Shown here in pieces: positions 47,758 through 57,642 of a stretch of 64,000 nucleotides of DNA. The translations under genes and the position numbers were made by a program. The stretch comes from Carpediemonas membranifera (Eukaryota; Fornicata): NCBI GenBank assembly GCA_019828565.1, contig JAHDYR010000005.1:310001-374000 (forward strand). Direction: 5' to 3'. The notes beneath the pieces are model-generated. The model was not told the DNA's origin. It made no database searches and saw nothing but the letters and a program-made list of their open reading frames with translations. The first letter of the stretch is position 1; each line of letters begins with the position of its first letter.

Positions 47758-49848
47758 ATGGAAAGAGAAGAAGCACAAGAAGATCAGCAAGACACCTCCA
47801 CCCAGTGTATACAGGGGCTGACGGGCTCGATGAGCCATCGGTGGATGAGGTGGGAGGCCCTCGGGGCCAGCAGGGAGGTGGTGCAACTGTTACGAGAGGG
47901 AGTGAAGGTCACCCCGGCAGCACCGGCGCTCAATGCGCACCTCCAGAAGGAGACAGACACGATGAAGGCTCTACTAGAGGAGCTACTGCAACAGAAAGCA
48001 ATAGAGAAGGGCGAGGCGACGACAATATGCCCCCTGTTTACATTAGAGAAGAAGATCGCAGGCAGCTACCGTCTGATACACGACCTGAGACCGGTCAATG
48101 CATACCAAGAGGACCTAACATTCAGGCTGAGGGGCCTAGCAGAGATACAGCATGGCGTTCCGAGAAACTCGTGGGGAATAACATTGGACATGAAGTCCGG
48201 GTACTACCAGCTCCTAGTGGAGGAGAACTCACGACAGGAACTCGGATTCTCGTTCGAGGGAGAACAATACAGATGGAGAGGACTCCCTTTCGGCCTCTCA
48301 ACGGCGCCACGGCAGTTTCAGTCGGTTACGTCACAGATGGCGAAGATCTTGCGCTCACTTCTCGAAGGACTGATAATATACGTGTATCTGGACGATCTGC
48401 TCATAATCAGTCGCTCGAGAGTGTCGTTGAGCGCCCAGGTCCCACGGATCTTAGAGATCTTGGACTCACTTGGAGTCGTCCTATCGAGAGAGAAGTGCCA
48501 CTTGACCCCGTCCCAGAGGGTAACTTACTTGGGCGTGATAGTCGACTTGCGCGAGATGACGATGTCGCTGCCAGAGGAGAAGAGGGCTCAGTACAGCAGT
48601 CTCATAGCCAACCTGCAACTCAAGAGACACACAAAGCGGGACCTTCAGACCCTTCACGGAAAGCTACTCTTCTGCCGGTTCGCACTAGGGACGCGGGCAC
48701 TTGTCCGGCTCAGAGAGCTGCAGGTCAGGATCGCTGGCTGCGACGACCGAGTGCGGTACCCAAAGTCCAGCCTGCCCCAGGACCTACGAACGGACCTGCG
48801 GTGGTGGGCCAGACAGCTATCATCCGATCCGGCATGGTACTTCGGCCCAAGAGGCCAGGTACTTCGTATGGAGACCGACGCGTCGGACTATGCGTTCGGC
48901 GCGACGCTGTTTGTCGAAGACACGTCCCTCAACATCCAGGGCAGGTTCTCAGAGGCACAATGCTCCAAGAGCATCAACGCGAAGGAGCTATGGGCAATGG
49001 AGGAAGGCCTGCGGAGATGGACGAGCGACATTCAGGAGAGGGACCTACTCCTAGCCGGGGACAACACATCAGCGCTTTCATGGGTCCTGAAGTCAAGCAC
49101 CAGAGCCCCCCGACACATCAGAAGGACGATTGTGAAGCTTCACGACTACTTGTTCGAGATTGGCTGCAGGATAAGAACCAAGCACATTCCAGGGAGATAC
49201 AACACGACTGCCGACGGGCTGTCCAGGTACCGGAAGCTGGACTGGAACTCACCCGCGGCGATGCTCCAGAGCGCGCTGGAACGATGGGGGTCAGTAGACC
49301 GATCACTCTTCTGCGCGGAGAGATTCCTGCCGGAGGACCACGACTTCCAGACGGACGCATTTACATGCAATTGGTCAGAGATGAGGTCATTGGCGGTCCC
49401 ACCAGTCAGCCTACTGGACAAGGTCATCGCCAGGGCGGAGGAGATCGCCACGTCAGACGAGACGCACCCCGCACTGCAGCAGAGAGGCCTATTAGTCATC
49501 GCACCACAACGCAGGACGAACTCCAACGCCAGACTGGCAGCCATAGCACAGGACTGGTTCGAGGCAGCGTTCCCGACCAGCTGGTGGGCCCACACGGAGA
49601 TAGGGAGCCTCTTCACAGGCAAGCAGAGAGCGACGTTCATAGCCTACTGGATCCCGATCGCCACAGAGACCTCGTCCTCACAGCCGGGGGAGTCCTGCAA
49701 CAGAGAGCGAGAGAACGTATCGCCAGCGGAAGACAGGAGGAGCACAGGTGGCGAAGAAGCCCCAGAGAGTTCGAGACAGGCCTCAGAGATCAGATACTCG
49801 GAGCAGCACTCATCAGGGACCGGGAACGGAGCACCCGAGAGCGCATAG
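47758..49848 (+). CDS. D6 reverse transcriptase-RNase H
   Basis: The ATG at 47758 (MEREEAQEDQQDTS) leads into SHRWMRWEALGASREVVQLL. RT: LIHDLRPVNAYQ, GITLDMKSGYYQLLV, FGLSTAPRQFQSVTSQM, catalytic YVYLDDLLIIS. RNase H: METDASDYAFGATLF, INAKELWAMEEG, LAGDNTSALSWVLK and YNTTADGLS. A long C-terminal extension overlaps the start of the recombinase. The frame used by the recombinase is also open across the whole RT (47715-50831). Confidence 0.9.
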   Translation: MEREEAQEDQQDTSTQCIQGLTGSMSHRWMRWEALGASREVVQLLREGVKVTPAAPALNAHLQKETDTMKALLEELLQQKAIEKGEATTICPLFTLEKKIAGSYRLIHDLRPVNAYQEDLTFRLRGLAEIQHGVPRNSWGITLDMKSGYYQLLVEENSRQELGFSFEGEQYRWRGLPFGLSTAPRQFQSVTSQMAKILRSLLEGLIIYVYLDDLLIISRSRVSLSAQVPRILEILDSLGVVLSREKCHLTPSQRVTYLGVIVDLREMTMSLPEEKRAQYSSLIANLQLKRHTKRDLQTLHGKLLFCRFALGTRALVRLRELQVRIAGCDDRVRYPKSSLPQDLRTDLRWWARQLSSDPAWYFGPRGQVLRMETDASDYAFGATLFVEDTSLNIQGRFSEAQCSKSINAKELWAMEEGLRRWTSDIQERDLLLAGDNTSALSWVLKSSTRAPRHIRRTIVKLHDYLFEIGCRIRTKHIPGRYNTTADGLSRYRKLDWNSPAAMLQSALERWGSVDRSLFCAERFLPEDHDFQTDAFTCNWSEMRSLAVPPVSLLDKVIARAEEIATSDETHPALQQRGLLVIAPQRRTNSNARLAAIAQDWFEAAFPTSWWAHTEIGSLFTGKQRATFIAYWIPIATETSSSQPGESCNRERENVSPAEDRRSTGGEEAPESSRQASEIRYSEQHSSGTGNGAPESA

Positions 49849-50831
49849 CCGTGGAGACGGCAAAGTACATCAGTTTTGCAGAACGTATGATGGAGGAAGA
49901 GGAGGAAGCTGGAGAGAACAGAGACACGGTAGGAGCAAGGGCAGAAACAGCCGTTTTCCTGGGCGAGATGGCACAACGCATTAGGGACGCAGACTGGAGA
50001 GCAGAAGTCGAAGAGATCGCACAGATGGCGCCTGATGACGACTACCTCCTACACTACATGATACAAGAGATCCCTTTCATTGCCAAGGACACATTCCTCG
50101 TCAAGGAAGCAAATATCAGGACTGGCCTAGAGTCGATCAACCATGGTCTGGAGAGCTCACCCATCCACAGGGCTCTTATACGCGCGTGTGCAAGAATGGC
50201 CGGCAAGTGCGAGCTCACTGTGGGTCGTAAGACTGGAAAGGCATACCCGGTGACAGTCGAGCAGCTGAAGAGAGCAGCAGCCGCGGCGCGCAAGACCAAG
50301 TCACCGGCGCTCACGCAGGCAGTAGCCTTCGGACTGACGTGCTTCTCCACCGTCAGCAGATCAGGGGAGATAATGAGCTTACTCACGACCGACGTTCGGC
50401 GGGTGAGAGAGGGCTACGAGATCACTATTCGAAGATCCAAGACCAGGGATGAGCCCATGGTGAAGCTGATCCCACTACTAGCAGCAGGAGGCTTAAGCCC
50501 AGCCAAGTGGCTGAGAGCACACCTCAACGACATTCAGACGGAAGGACCCCTGTGGAGATCCATACAGCACACCGAGAGCCTGCTGAGAGACAACTGCCTT
50601 CCACTGACAGCAACAAGGTGGCGCAGATGGGAGATGATCATGGACGTCAACGAGGTCTTCAAGGCAACAGGACACAGCTTCAGACGTGGAGCCGTCGTTC
50701 ACATGATCGATGAAGGGCGTTCCCCATTGGTTATTCAGGCACTAGGAGGCTGGAAGTCGATCGATTCGGTGAATAGATACTGTGAAGAGGCCATTCGAAT
50801 CTCACAGCATGCTCTGCAGAGAAGAACATAG
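49695..50831 (+). CDS. D6 tyrosine recombinase
   Basis: The start is not determinable; I give the point where sequence in this frame begins to look coding (RSPREFETGLRDQILGAALI). Core-binding helices include KYISFAERMMEEEEEAGE and IHRALIRACARMAGKC. Catalytic: STVSRSGEIMSL (Arg), GHSFRRGAV (His-x-x-Arg), LGGWKSIDSVNRY (Trp, Tyr). Intact to the stop at 50831. Confidence 0.82.
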   Translation: MQQRARERIASGRQEEHRWRRSPREFETGLRDQILGAALIRDRERSTRERIAVETAKYISFAERMMEEEEEAGENRDTVGARAETAVFLGEMAQRIRDADWRAEVEEIAQMAPDDDYLLHYMIQEIPFIAKDTFLVKEANIRTGLESINHGLESSPIHRALIRACARMAGKCELTVGRKTGKAYPVTVEQLKRAAAAARKTKSPALTQAVAFGLTCFSTVSRSGEIMSLLTTDVRRVREGYEITIRRSKTRDEPMVKLIPLLAAGGLSPAKWLRAHLNDIQTEGPLWRSIQHTESLLRDNCLPLTATRWRRWEMIMDVNEVFKATGHSFRRGAVVHMIDEGRSPLVIQALGGWKSIDSVNRYCEEAIRISQHALQRRT

Positions 50832-51034
50832 AATATAGGACATAAGAGAGCATTGTAGCGATAAAGGGAGATGAAACGGAACGAGGGGAAAAGAATCAGG
50901 CAAGAGTTAGAGAAATGGATGTTTCTCGGATTCGGAACAGGAATTACATATGCCACGTATAACCGGCACAGAAGGTCATAAGTGCAGTAGAGGAAGGCTC
51001 AGGGGTACCATCGCAAGGTTAGATGGCGGGATGC

Positions 51035-51380
51035 ATCAATTTGGAATAGTCGATTATCGTCGACCAAATGGTCGGCATATCATCGATATGTAAGCTATCA
51101 CGCCTCGGGCGTGGCTCACGCCCTGACACTGCTGGGTCAGGGTGTGTCAGAACAGGATTCCGGAGACACGAGAAAGATGGACAGAATATTTAGAAAATCT
51201 CGAAAGATATGATTGTGGATACGGTCTTGATCCGTCCCGATCGCGAGCAGATCGTATCCCTCCAGCAGAAACCGTGAGGATGGCCGAAGGCGACACGGAT
51301 GACGGGCCAAGGCCGCCAAACGGAATATAAATTTGATTAGATCAATTTGGAATAGTCGATTATCGTCGACCAAATGGTCG
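51035..51380 (+). repeat. D6 B1-A2-B2 terminal block
   Basis: B1 51035-51074, A2 51075-51300, 40-base spacer, B2 51341-51380. A2 still encodes the gag start (MAEGDTDD) before diverging. The interval 50832-51034 is AT-richer and I see no gene in it. Confidence 0.9.
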
Positions 51381-51509
51381 TTGGCAAGGCCAGCGGAGCC
51401 AAAACTTCGGCGCGAGAGGTCGAGGATGATTCGATACGATCTCAAAGACGGGATCGTGCGTCTCATAAGGGCGGTTCAGTTGTTCAAGAGCGAACTGAAA
51501 CAGATGGGA
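51381..51509 (+). other. D7 5' end up to the E4 insertion
   Basis: Open in the gag frame (RAVQLFKSELKQ just before the break) and containing a possible hairpin AGACGGGATCGTGCGTCT. It ends with the D7 gag start codon in CAGATGGGA; the GGGA of that site is the E4 target duplication. Confidence 0.5.
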
Positions 51510-51611
51510 TGTGGGTTCGTGAGAACAAAGCTTTACAAAGAATAGAGCTCGACACCCATGTGTCGAGCTGGACGACTCAAGACTATTAAATAATCTATTG
51601 ATGAACCAACA
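51510..51611 (-). repeat. E4 3' LTR (102 bp)
   Basis: TGTGGG...CCAACA. The hairpin at 51548-51567 has arms CTCGACAC and GTGTCGAG, extended by AG/CT pairs. The polypurine tract (complement of CTTCCCTCCC, 51612-51621) is adjacent, then a hairpin at 51622-51638 (ATGCTC...GAGCAT). Confidence 0.92.
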
Positions 51612-51638
51612 CTTCCCTCCCATGCTCCGGTAGAGCAT

Positions 51639-52375
51639 CAAAAAACTCAACACTATTATGAAGGGTGTGCTAGGTGCTTGGTCCGGGTGAATTGCCCAGA
51701 TACAAGCTCCAGTAACCGTCGCTTCCATGGGGACTCGCCATGGAGCCGGAGTTGGCAATGGACTAAGCCCTATTGCCTGAACCGTTGTGAGCTCGGGACT
51801 TTCGAGTTCATCGGATACCCGTTGACCAGACTGGCTATAAAAACCCTGTGTCTTATGCCCGGCGTGATGTCCAGTCACGTTTCTGAGATATGCTTACCTC
51901 ACTACCAAATCTAAATTACCTAATATTATCTGATCAAATCTTGCGTGGTACCACTGTATTAGCGCGCTATGTTATGGGTATCCTTACCTGGGGTCCTGCC
52001 CTCTTGAAAGTCTTTGAAACATACCCGACGATTCTGAAAGGGTCAAATGGCGCACTTTTAGGTGCCATCGATGTCCCCATGTCAATTCTTACCAGAGGTT
52101 GGTTACATTCCGCCTAATCTTACACGGCGTTCAAAAAACGGGTTAAGAGGCTCCAATTCCTTCTCGTTCGCGAGATATGGCACTTTTTCGTTTTGCACCG
52201 CCGGAAACACTTTTTGGATCCCGAAAACGCGGCTATATTGAATAACAACATCAGTTCCACCATGTAAACAACTCTATGTTCCACTTCTGAACAGCATTGT
52301 TGCGTAACCATTGCGTTTCATCGATTTCGCATTTTTTGCTTTCTGGAAAGTCGACTTTCTAGACGATCACAGCTC
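51639..52375. other. E4 3' non-coding region upstream of the accessory gene
   Basis: No gene. A TATA-like CTATAAAAAC at about 51835 on the plus strand could belong to a promoter of the accessory gene, 540 bases upstream of its ATG. No second polypurine module is evident, unlike in E1 and E2. Confidence 0.4.
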
Positions 52376-53497
52376 ATGGGGGATTTCGACGCCGCTGTGG
52401 AAACTATTCTAAATCGTCTTACGACTAACACTTCGAGAATGCAATTTTGCCGTCTCCTCCGTCGCCATATCTCTGAAACTGGTTCCTACCTCGAGCTGTT
52501 CACCCCTTACCAGCCGCGACGTGCTCCTAGGCGCCAAAACGTCCCTAATGTCCCAGAGGAACTTGCTGGCGCCGTAACCAGTTCTGCATCTGACAGCGAG
52601 AGCGTTAACGCCGTCGACCTACGCTACCTTCCGGCTTCTCCTGACCCAACCGACAATGAGTCTGACTCCGAGTCGGACGACACCCCGCCATCCCTCTCTG
52701 GCTACGTGGAACTCGTCACCCGGCAGGCAGTCAGCTACTACTGGAACTCTCCCCGGACTGAGTTACTGCTGCTCACCGACAACCGGCTGCACTCTTACAC
52801 CCGCGCTTCCGCTGCAGTGCACTCGCATGACGCCGGCGCTGATCTCTGCCGTGACGCTATCGTACTCCAGGCGATGTCGGCTTACCTCTCCATACGTCGC
52901 GATTCGACTGATGCTGCCATCGTTTCAGCCTACCTCACTGCTGTTCGAGACAAACGCGCGTATGTGCCGAACGCGCTCAAGCAAGAGATCGAGAATCGCT
53001 CTGGCCTCAGCATCGTCACCATGCGTCCTCATGTCTTCCGTGCTGTCATGCTCGGCCACGATGTCAACCTATATTTTGTGCTGCACATGGGAGAGGCCCT
53101 CGGTATCCTCACCCGCGCTGATTGCGCTGAGTTCGCTCGTCAGTACTTCGCTCGCATGCGTAGCGGCGCTTCCTTCGACGACGCAGAGTTCAGTCTTCTG
53201 TCAGGCTTCATGCCGGTTACTGCTGACCGCGCCCCGTCGCTGACTCTGCAAGACATGACTTCTGCAGCCTTCACGGTCTCGCGTGTTTGGCATTATCGTT
53301 TTGACGCCCCTGGTCTTCTGCGCCTGCATGTCAGTTATGAGGAATGCCCCAATGTGAGCAGCATTGCCATCGCTACTCGGCGCATGCAGACTCACCCTGC
53401 CGTTGCCCAGTTCCTCACTGAGCATCTGTCTTACGAGTCTTACCTCGCCGACGACGTTGCCCTCGATGGTAACGTCCGTTGTGACACTTGCGAATAA
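52376..53497 (+). CDS. E4 convergent accessory gene, unknown function
   Basis: An intact 373-residue frame from ATG 52376. N-terminal helices (AVETILNRLTTNTSRMQF), a basic patch (QPRRAPRRQN), an acidic Ser/Asp region (DNESDSESDDTPPS), then a helical domain (VPNALKQEIENRSGLSI, RAVMLGHDVNLYFVLHMG) shared with the E3 accessory gene, and a C-terminal domain of likely beta strands (RVWHYRFDAPGLLRLHVSY). It ends in TAA within GAATAAAC, so stop and AATAAA overlap, 25 bases before the end of pol on the other strand. No known domain recognised: not an envelope protein (no signal peptide or membrane segment visible). Being intact in a near-identical-LTR element suggests it is used. Confidence 0.72.
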   Translation: MGDFDAAVETILNRLTTNTSRMQFCRLLRRHISETGSYLELFTPYQPRRAPRRQNVPNVPEELAGAVTSSASDSESVNAVDLRYLPASPDPTDNESDSESDDTPPSLSGYVELVTRQAVSYYWNSPRTELLLLTDNRLHSYTRASAAVHSHDAGADLCRDAIVLQAMSAYLSIRRDSTDAAIVSAYLTAVRDKRAYVPNALKQEIENRSGLSIVTMRPHVFRAVMLGHDVNLYFVLHMGEALGILTRADCAEFARQYFARMRSGASFDDAEFSLLSGFMPVTADRAPSLTLQDMTSAAFTVSRVWHYRFDAPGLLRLHVSYEECPNVSSIAIATRRMQTHPAVAQFLTEHLSYESYLADDVALDGNVRCDTCE

Positions 53498-53522
53498 ACA
53501 GTTTCTGATGCTTGGGGGCCAT

Positions 53523-56500
53523 TTATTCGGCCTTCCCCAGATATATATCCAACGCTTCGCATCCCTTAACGTTCTGGTACGGCTCCCACGTATCTTCCGA
53601 AGGCTCGTACCCTGCCCATCGGACGTGGAACTGCCGATCGCTGAGTCTGCGCTCATGCGTTGCTTCGTATATCGACTCCACGACATACTCGCCGATCGTC
53701 ACTGCTGCTAGCTCTTGGGCATGTTGCATGGACAGCTCGCCTGAAAATGGTCTGACCCTCTCGGACGCGACCTGGAATTCGGTCCTCGTATTGACATCTC
53801 TAACCCAGTAACCAACAGGAAAGTCATTCCTCATGATAGGCTGGATCAGTTGCATGGGGCCTCGCCACCCTGCAGCCAACTTTGATGGTGGCCCATTCGG
53901 GTATTTGACCAATACAAACTCAGACGTAATTGGTTCAGGAGGGGGCAGCTTGCTGAGAGCGTCAGCGTGCATTGCCTTAATACGTGCTTCAGCGAGCTCT
54001 CGAGCGAGTTTGGCAGCAGCTACGTTGCTCGCTGGTTGGCTGACCGCCTTCTCACCCAGTTCTTTGACGATTAGCATGTCGGCCGGTACGCGCAGATCAC
54101 TACCAAAAATCACCTCTGCTGGGGTTAAACGCGTTGCTGAGTGTGGTGTCGCGTTGACAATGTACTGTGCGACTGGCAACGACTCCGACCACAGCTCCGA
54201 CCTCAGCTCGTACTGCCGCGCCCTCAGAATACGCTCGACTCTGCTGTTCGCTCGTTCGACCACTCCATTTGACTGTGGATGATATGGAGTGGTTGTATGG
54301 ATTGAAAAGCCAACTCGGACGGACAAGTCCTTGAACAGCTTGTTGACAAACTGCTTGCCTCCGTCTGTTTGGAGGACTCGAGGGACTCCATACCTGAGTA
54401 TCCACTGGTCAGCAAATGCTCTGACAGCTTCGTCGGCTCTCGTTGTCTTCAGCGGAATGAGCTCGGTCCACCTCGAAGCCATATCGACTACTACTAAAAT
54501 GAACTTGTATCCGAGCGACTCGGGCAACGGACCGATAGTGTCCATTGCTACCTTCATGAACGGCCTGAGTCCGGCTGTATGTAAGTATGCCCTGGCGGCT
54601 TCAGCTGGTTTTTGCTGTGAGTTGACATACCGGACATCTGTCGATCACCCTCGCCACCTGATCCACGGGCGCCCTCTTGCCATGTGTCCTCAAGAATTGT
54701 ATCGTGGTATGCAGTGGCAGGTGAGCTTGCCCGTGTCTGTGTGCCTCAGCTATCTCCGTCTCAGACGCCACTGGCAACCGATCTGCCGATGCCGCAAACA
54801 CGCGACTGAGACCATCGGCTGCACTGTTATCCACTCCGGCCACATGTTTGATCGTGAAATCAAGATCAGATATTGATTCGTACCACCGTTGAACCTTGGA
54901 GTTGGAAGAACGCGACATAAACACAAGATTGCGATGATCAGTCAGCAATGTGAATGGTGTCCAACACAAGAACCTGCGCCACCTCTGCAACGCGGAAACG
55001 ATTGCATACGCCTCCTGTTCAATTGTGCTCCATCTCGTCTGCACATCGTTGAAAGACTTGGACATGTATGACACCGGCTTACCGTCTTGTAGCAACACTC
55101 CGCCAATTCCAAGGTCTGACGCGTCAGTCATGACGACGTGCTCACGGGTAACATCGAAGTGTTCGAGGGCGGGAGCCTGACACAGCAGATCTTTGACCTG
55201 CGCCAAAGCCTCGACCTGATCGCTGCCGTCGGGAGGTGCCTTGCCACACGCGGCTTGAGCTAAAGGGTGCACGATCCTCGAAAAACCTGGCACAAAATCT
55301 CTCATGAAGTTCAAGAATCCCATTAGGGCTTGAGCGGCCTTCTTCGTCTTCGGGACACGCAGCGTCTCAACATCCCGAATGCGGTCTGGCGCAATTCTAA
55401 ATCCTGTACCCGACACCACCCAGCCTAAGAACTCGACTTCTGCGAGTCCAAAGTGTGACTTCTCCTTGTTGAGGCTGAGTTTCAACTCTTCGGCCCTCGC
55501 CAACACCTTGTTCAAGTTGGACAAGTACTCTTGCTCTGTGCGGCCGAAAATTATAATGTCGTCAATATATATGATACACGCGGTACCAAGTAGATCGTGG
55601 AATCCCCGTTCAATTGCAAACTGGAAATGCGCCCCAGCGTTTTTCAATCCAAACGGCATGCCCGTATACTGGAACTTGCCTCGTGGGGTCTGGAACGCAG
55701 TGTATTGTCTCGACCTTTCGGACAACTTGACTTGATGATAACCCTTCGAAAGGTCAATCGTGGCGAAGATCTTAGCTCCTGCCAACCGTGCGAGGCACGC
55801 TTGAACCTCTGGGATCGGGTAATCAAACGGCTCAGTCAGGTCGTTGATCCTTCTGAAATCGACAACCATACGAGTTCTGTCTCGGCCCTTCGGGACGAGG
55901 AGAGCTGGGGACGAGTACGGAGAGAAACTCGCCTCAATATACTTCTTGGCTAACAGCTCCCGGACGTGCTCATCAAACAGACCCTGCTTCTGGTGAGGGA
56001 TGTAATTTGACCTGGACGCTACTACTCGGTCCTCCTTCAAGATCAGGTCATAAGGCTCTAAGGCAGAAAACCCCTCACGCTCCTCGAAGCAACGGCTGAA
56101 CTTGGCGATGATTCGCGCATGCATCGCTGTAAAATCTGTTGACATAGTGTAGGACTGCATCGCGTCCATTGGGGGGACGGACGGTTCCATATCGTCAGAG
56201 TCCCGGCTCGCTTGAGATTCCGCGACACTGGGCAGGATGCCCCACTCAACCATCGTTGGGTACGACAATAGAAGGTCGTAGATGCATTCAACTCCGTATG
56301 CGGCGACAGTAGTCGACAGTGCCTTTGGAGTGAAAGGTGACTTATGCATGAGAAGGGGAATCTCATAGCAAACGTCGGACTCAATAGATCCCCCTGGAGT
56401 CTTGATGACGATAGGTTGACTGAGCTTCGTCGGAATAAGTTCAGCAGCGGTTGCCGACTGGGGGTTCACCAAGCAAATATCCGCCCCGCAGTCGAAAAGT

Positions 56501-57525
56501 ACACGCTCCCATTGCACACTGTGATCATTACCGACCGGAACCTCTGCTGTTACTATCGGGAGCGCGTTGCTGTGTGTCTGACTCAACGATGTCAGGACAT
56601 GAGCGGGTGCACGAGAAAAGGATGAACAAGCCTGGGGGTTTACTGAAGTACCCCGACAGAACTTGTCTTGATGTCCCTGCTTACCGCACTTGCTGCAGAC
56701 AGTCTTCGGGTTCCGACACTGGCGCGATGTGTGACCGGACTTGCCGCAGTTGTAGCACACGATGGTACGGCTGGTGCTCTGATGATCGGTGCTTGAGCCG
56801 GTCTGCTGACTTCTCTGCATTTCAGACTGGGCTCCCCGGTACTGGTGCTTGCCATGAGACTGGTGCTCACCCGGGTGAGGCGGGCCGCCCTGTCGGCGCA
56901 GACCTCGAGAATGGCTTGCGCGCTGGTCCTTAGGAGGGCGGTTTCGAGGCTGAGAATCGGACTTGATGGTCCTGGAAGTAATCATCGCAGCCTCTTGGAG
57001 ACGCTTGCACGTCTGGAGAGCGACCTGGATGGTGCTGTTAAGGTCAAGCCCTGTAGCCGCCTCCTTGACCTCCCTACGGAGGTCCTCGTCCTGGATTCCC
57101 TTCACGAACATGCTGCGCATCACGGCGTCGGAGAAAGAGGGAGCCAAGACGGCCTTGCGGCTGATGAATCTGTCGGCATAGAGTGAGAGACGTCCCACGT
57201 CAATACCCTGGGTCGTTAGCTGGAAAAGACGGCGCTCTAGGATCGGATCAGTGGGCTTAATTGCGTTAGCAATCGCTCTGAAAACGAGGTCCTCTCTCTC
57301 ATGTTTCTTACGCTTCTCGCCCGTCACTGTGTTGTGCTTCGCGCTCTTGTACGTCTTGGCTACGTCTACACCAACTGCTGCACAGTATGAGGTGACAGCC
57401 GGACCCAAACGCTTGATAAGTCGGCGTTTTCCGCCCGTTCGGACATGGCGATCGAGTTTCTCCTTAAACGAAAGCAGAGCATTAATCTCTGGTTGAGTAC
57501 ATAACGGACCCTTGTCCTCAGTCAT
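53523..57525 (-). CDS. gag-pol: E4 gag-pol polyprotein (one frame break in integrase)
   Basis: The ATG at 57525 (MTEDKGPLCTQPEIN) lies 15 bases from the 5' LTR. Gag capsid helices, CCHC knuckles CYNCGKSGHTSRQC and CSKCGKQGHQDKFC, then a protease with LFDCGADICLV (Asp-Cys-Gly), all in one frame with RT (MVVDFRRINDLT, ATIDLSKGYHQV, IIYIDDIIIFG) and RNase H (MTDASDLGIGGVLL, LTDHRNLVFM). The integrase zinc region (CPVCQLTAK) ends at 54601; a one-base change in a run of A's puts the rest in frame 53523-54557 and upstream to about 54620 (MDTIGPLPESLGYKF, QTDGGKQFVN, HPQSNGVVERANSR). The C-terminus is a chromodomain (FHVRWAGYEPSEDTWEP). Gag and pol being one frame differs from E1. Confidence 0.9.
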
Positions 57526-57530
57526 TGTAA

Positions 57531-57540
57531 GTAACGTTAC
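57531..57540. promoter_or_regulatory. E4 primer-binding-site position: perfect palindrome GTAACGTTAC
   Basis: Directly abuts the 5' LTR. A different palindrome from E0/E5 and E1, at the identical position and of identical length. The gag ATG follows 5 bases later. Confidence 0.6.
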
Positions 57541-57642
57541 TGTGGGTTCGTGAGAACAAAGCTTTCCAAAGAATAGAGCTCGACACCCATGTGTCGAGCT
57601 GGACGACTCAAGACTATTAAATAATCTATTGATGAACCAACA
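57541..57642 (-). repeat. E4 5' LTR (102 bp)
   Basis: Partner of 51510-51611. Its outer end reads ATGAACCAACA on the plus strand and supplies a new ATG in frame with the D7 gag. Confidence 0.92.

Larger units (their letters stand above)
46941..51380 (+). mobile_element. D6: DIRS/Ngaro-like element with split direct repeats, abutting tRNA-Phe
   Basis: A1 (46941-47166, 226 bp) matches A2 (51075-51300) with only a few mismatches; B1 (51035-51074, 40 bp) equals B2 (51341-51380). The order is again A1-genes-B1-A2-B2. B ends in the hairpin CGACC-AAAT-GGTCG at the B/A junction. A contains twin hairpins at 46965-46979 and 46987-47008 and reaches into the first codons of gag. The RT and recombinase are a different lineage from D1-D5. 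Confidence 0.9.
51510..57642 (-). mobile_element. Ty3/gypsy E4, complete, nested at the D7 gag start codon
   Basis: 6133 bp; 102-bp LTRs at 51510-51611 and 57541-57642 differ at one position; target duplication GGGA at 51506-51509 and 57643-57646. Gag-pol is on the minus strand and the accessory gene on the plus strand. It has no chromodomain difference from E1-E3 that I can see, but the LTR and gag belong to a separate subfamily. Confidence 0.93.

Noticed and set aside
52376-53497. Envelope gene of an errantivirus-like element
   Set aside because: It is on the opposite strand to pol and shows no signal peptide, cleavage site or membrane segment.
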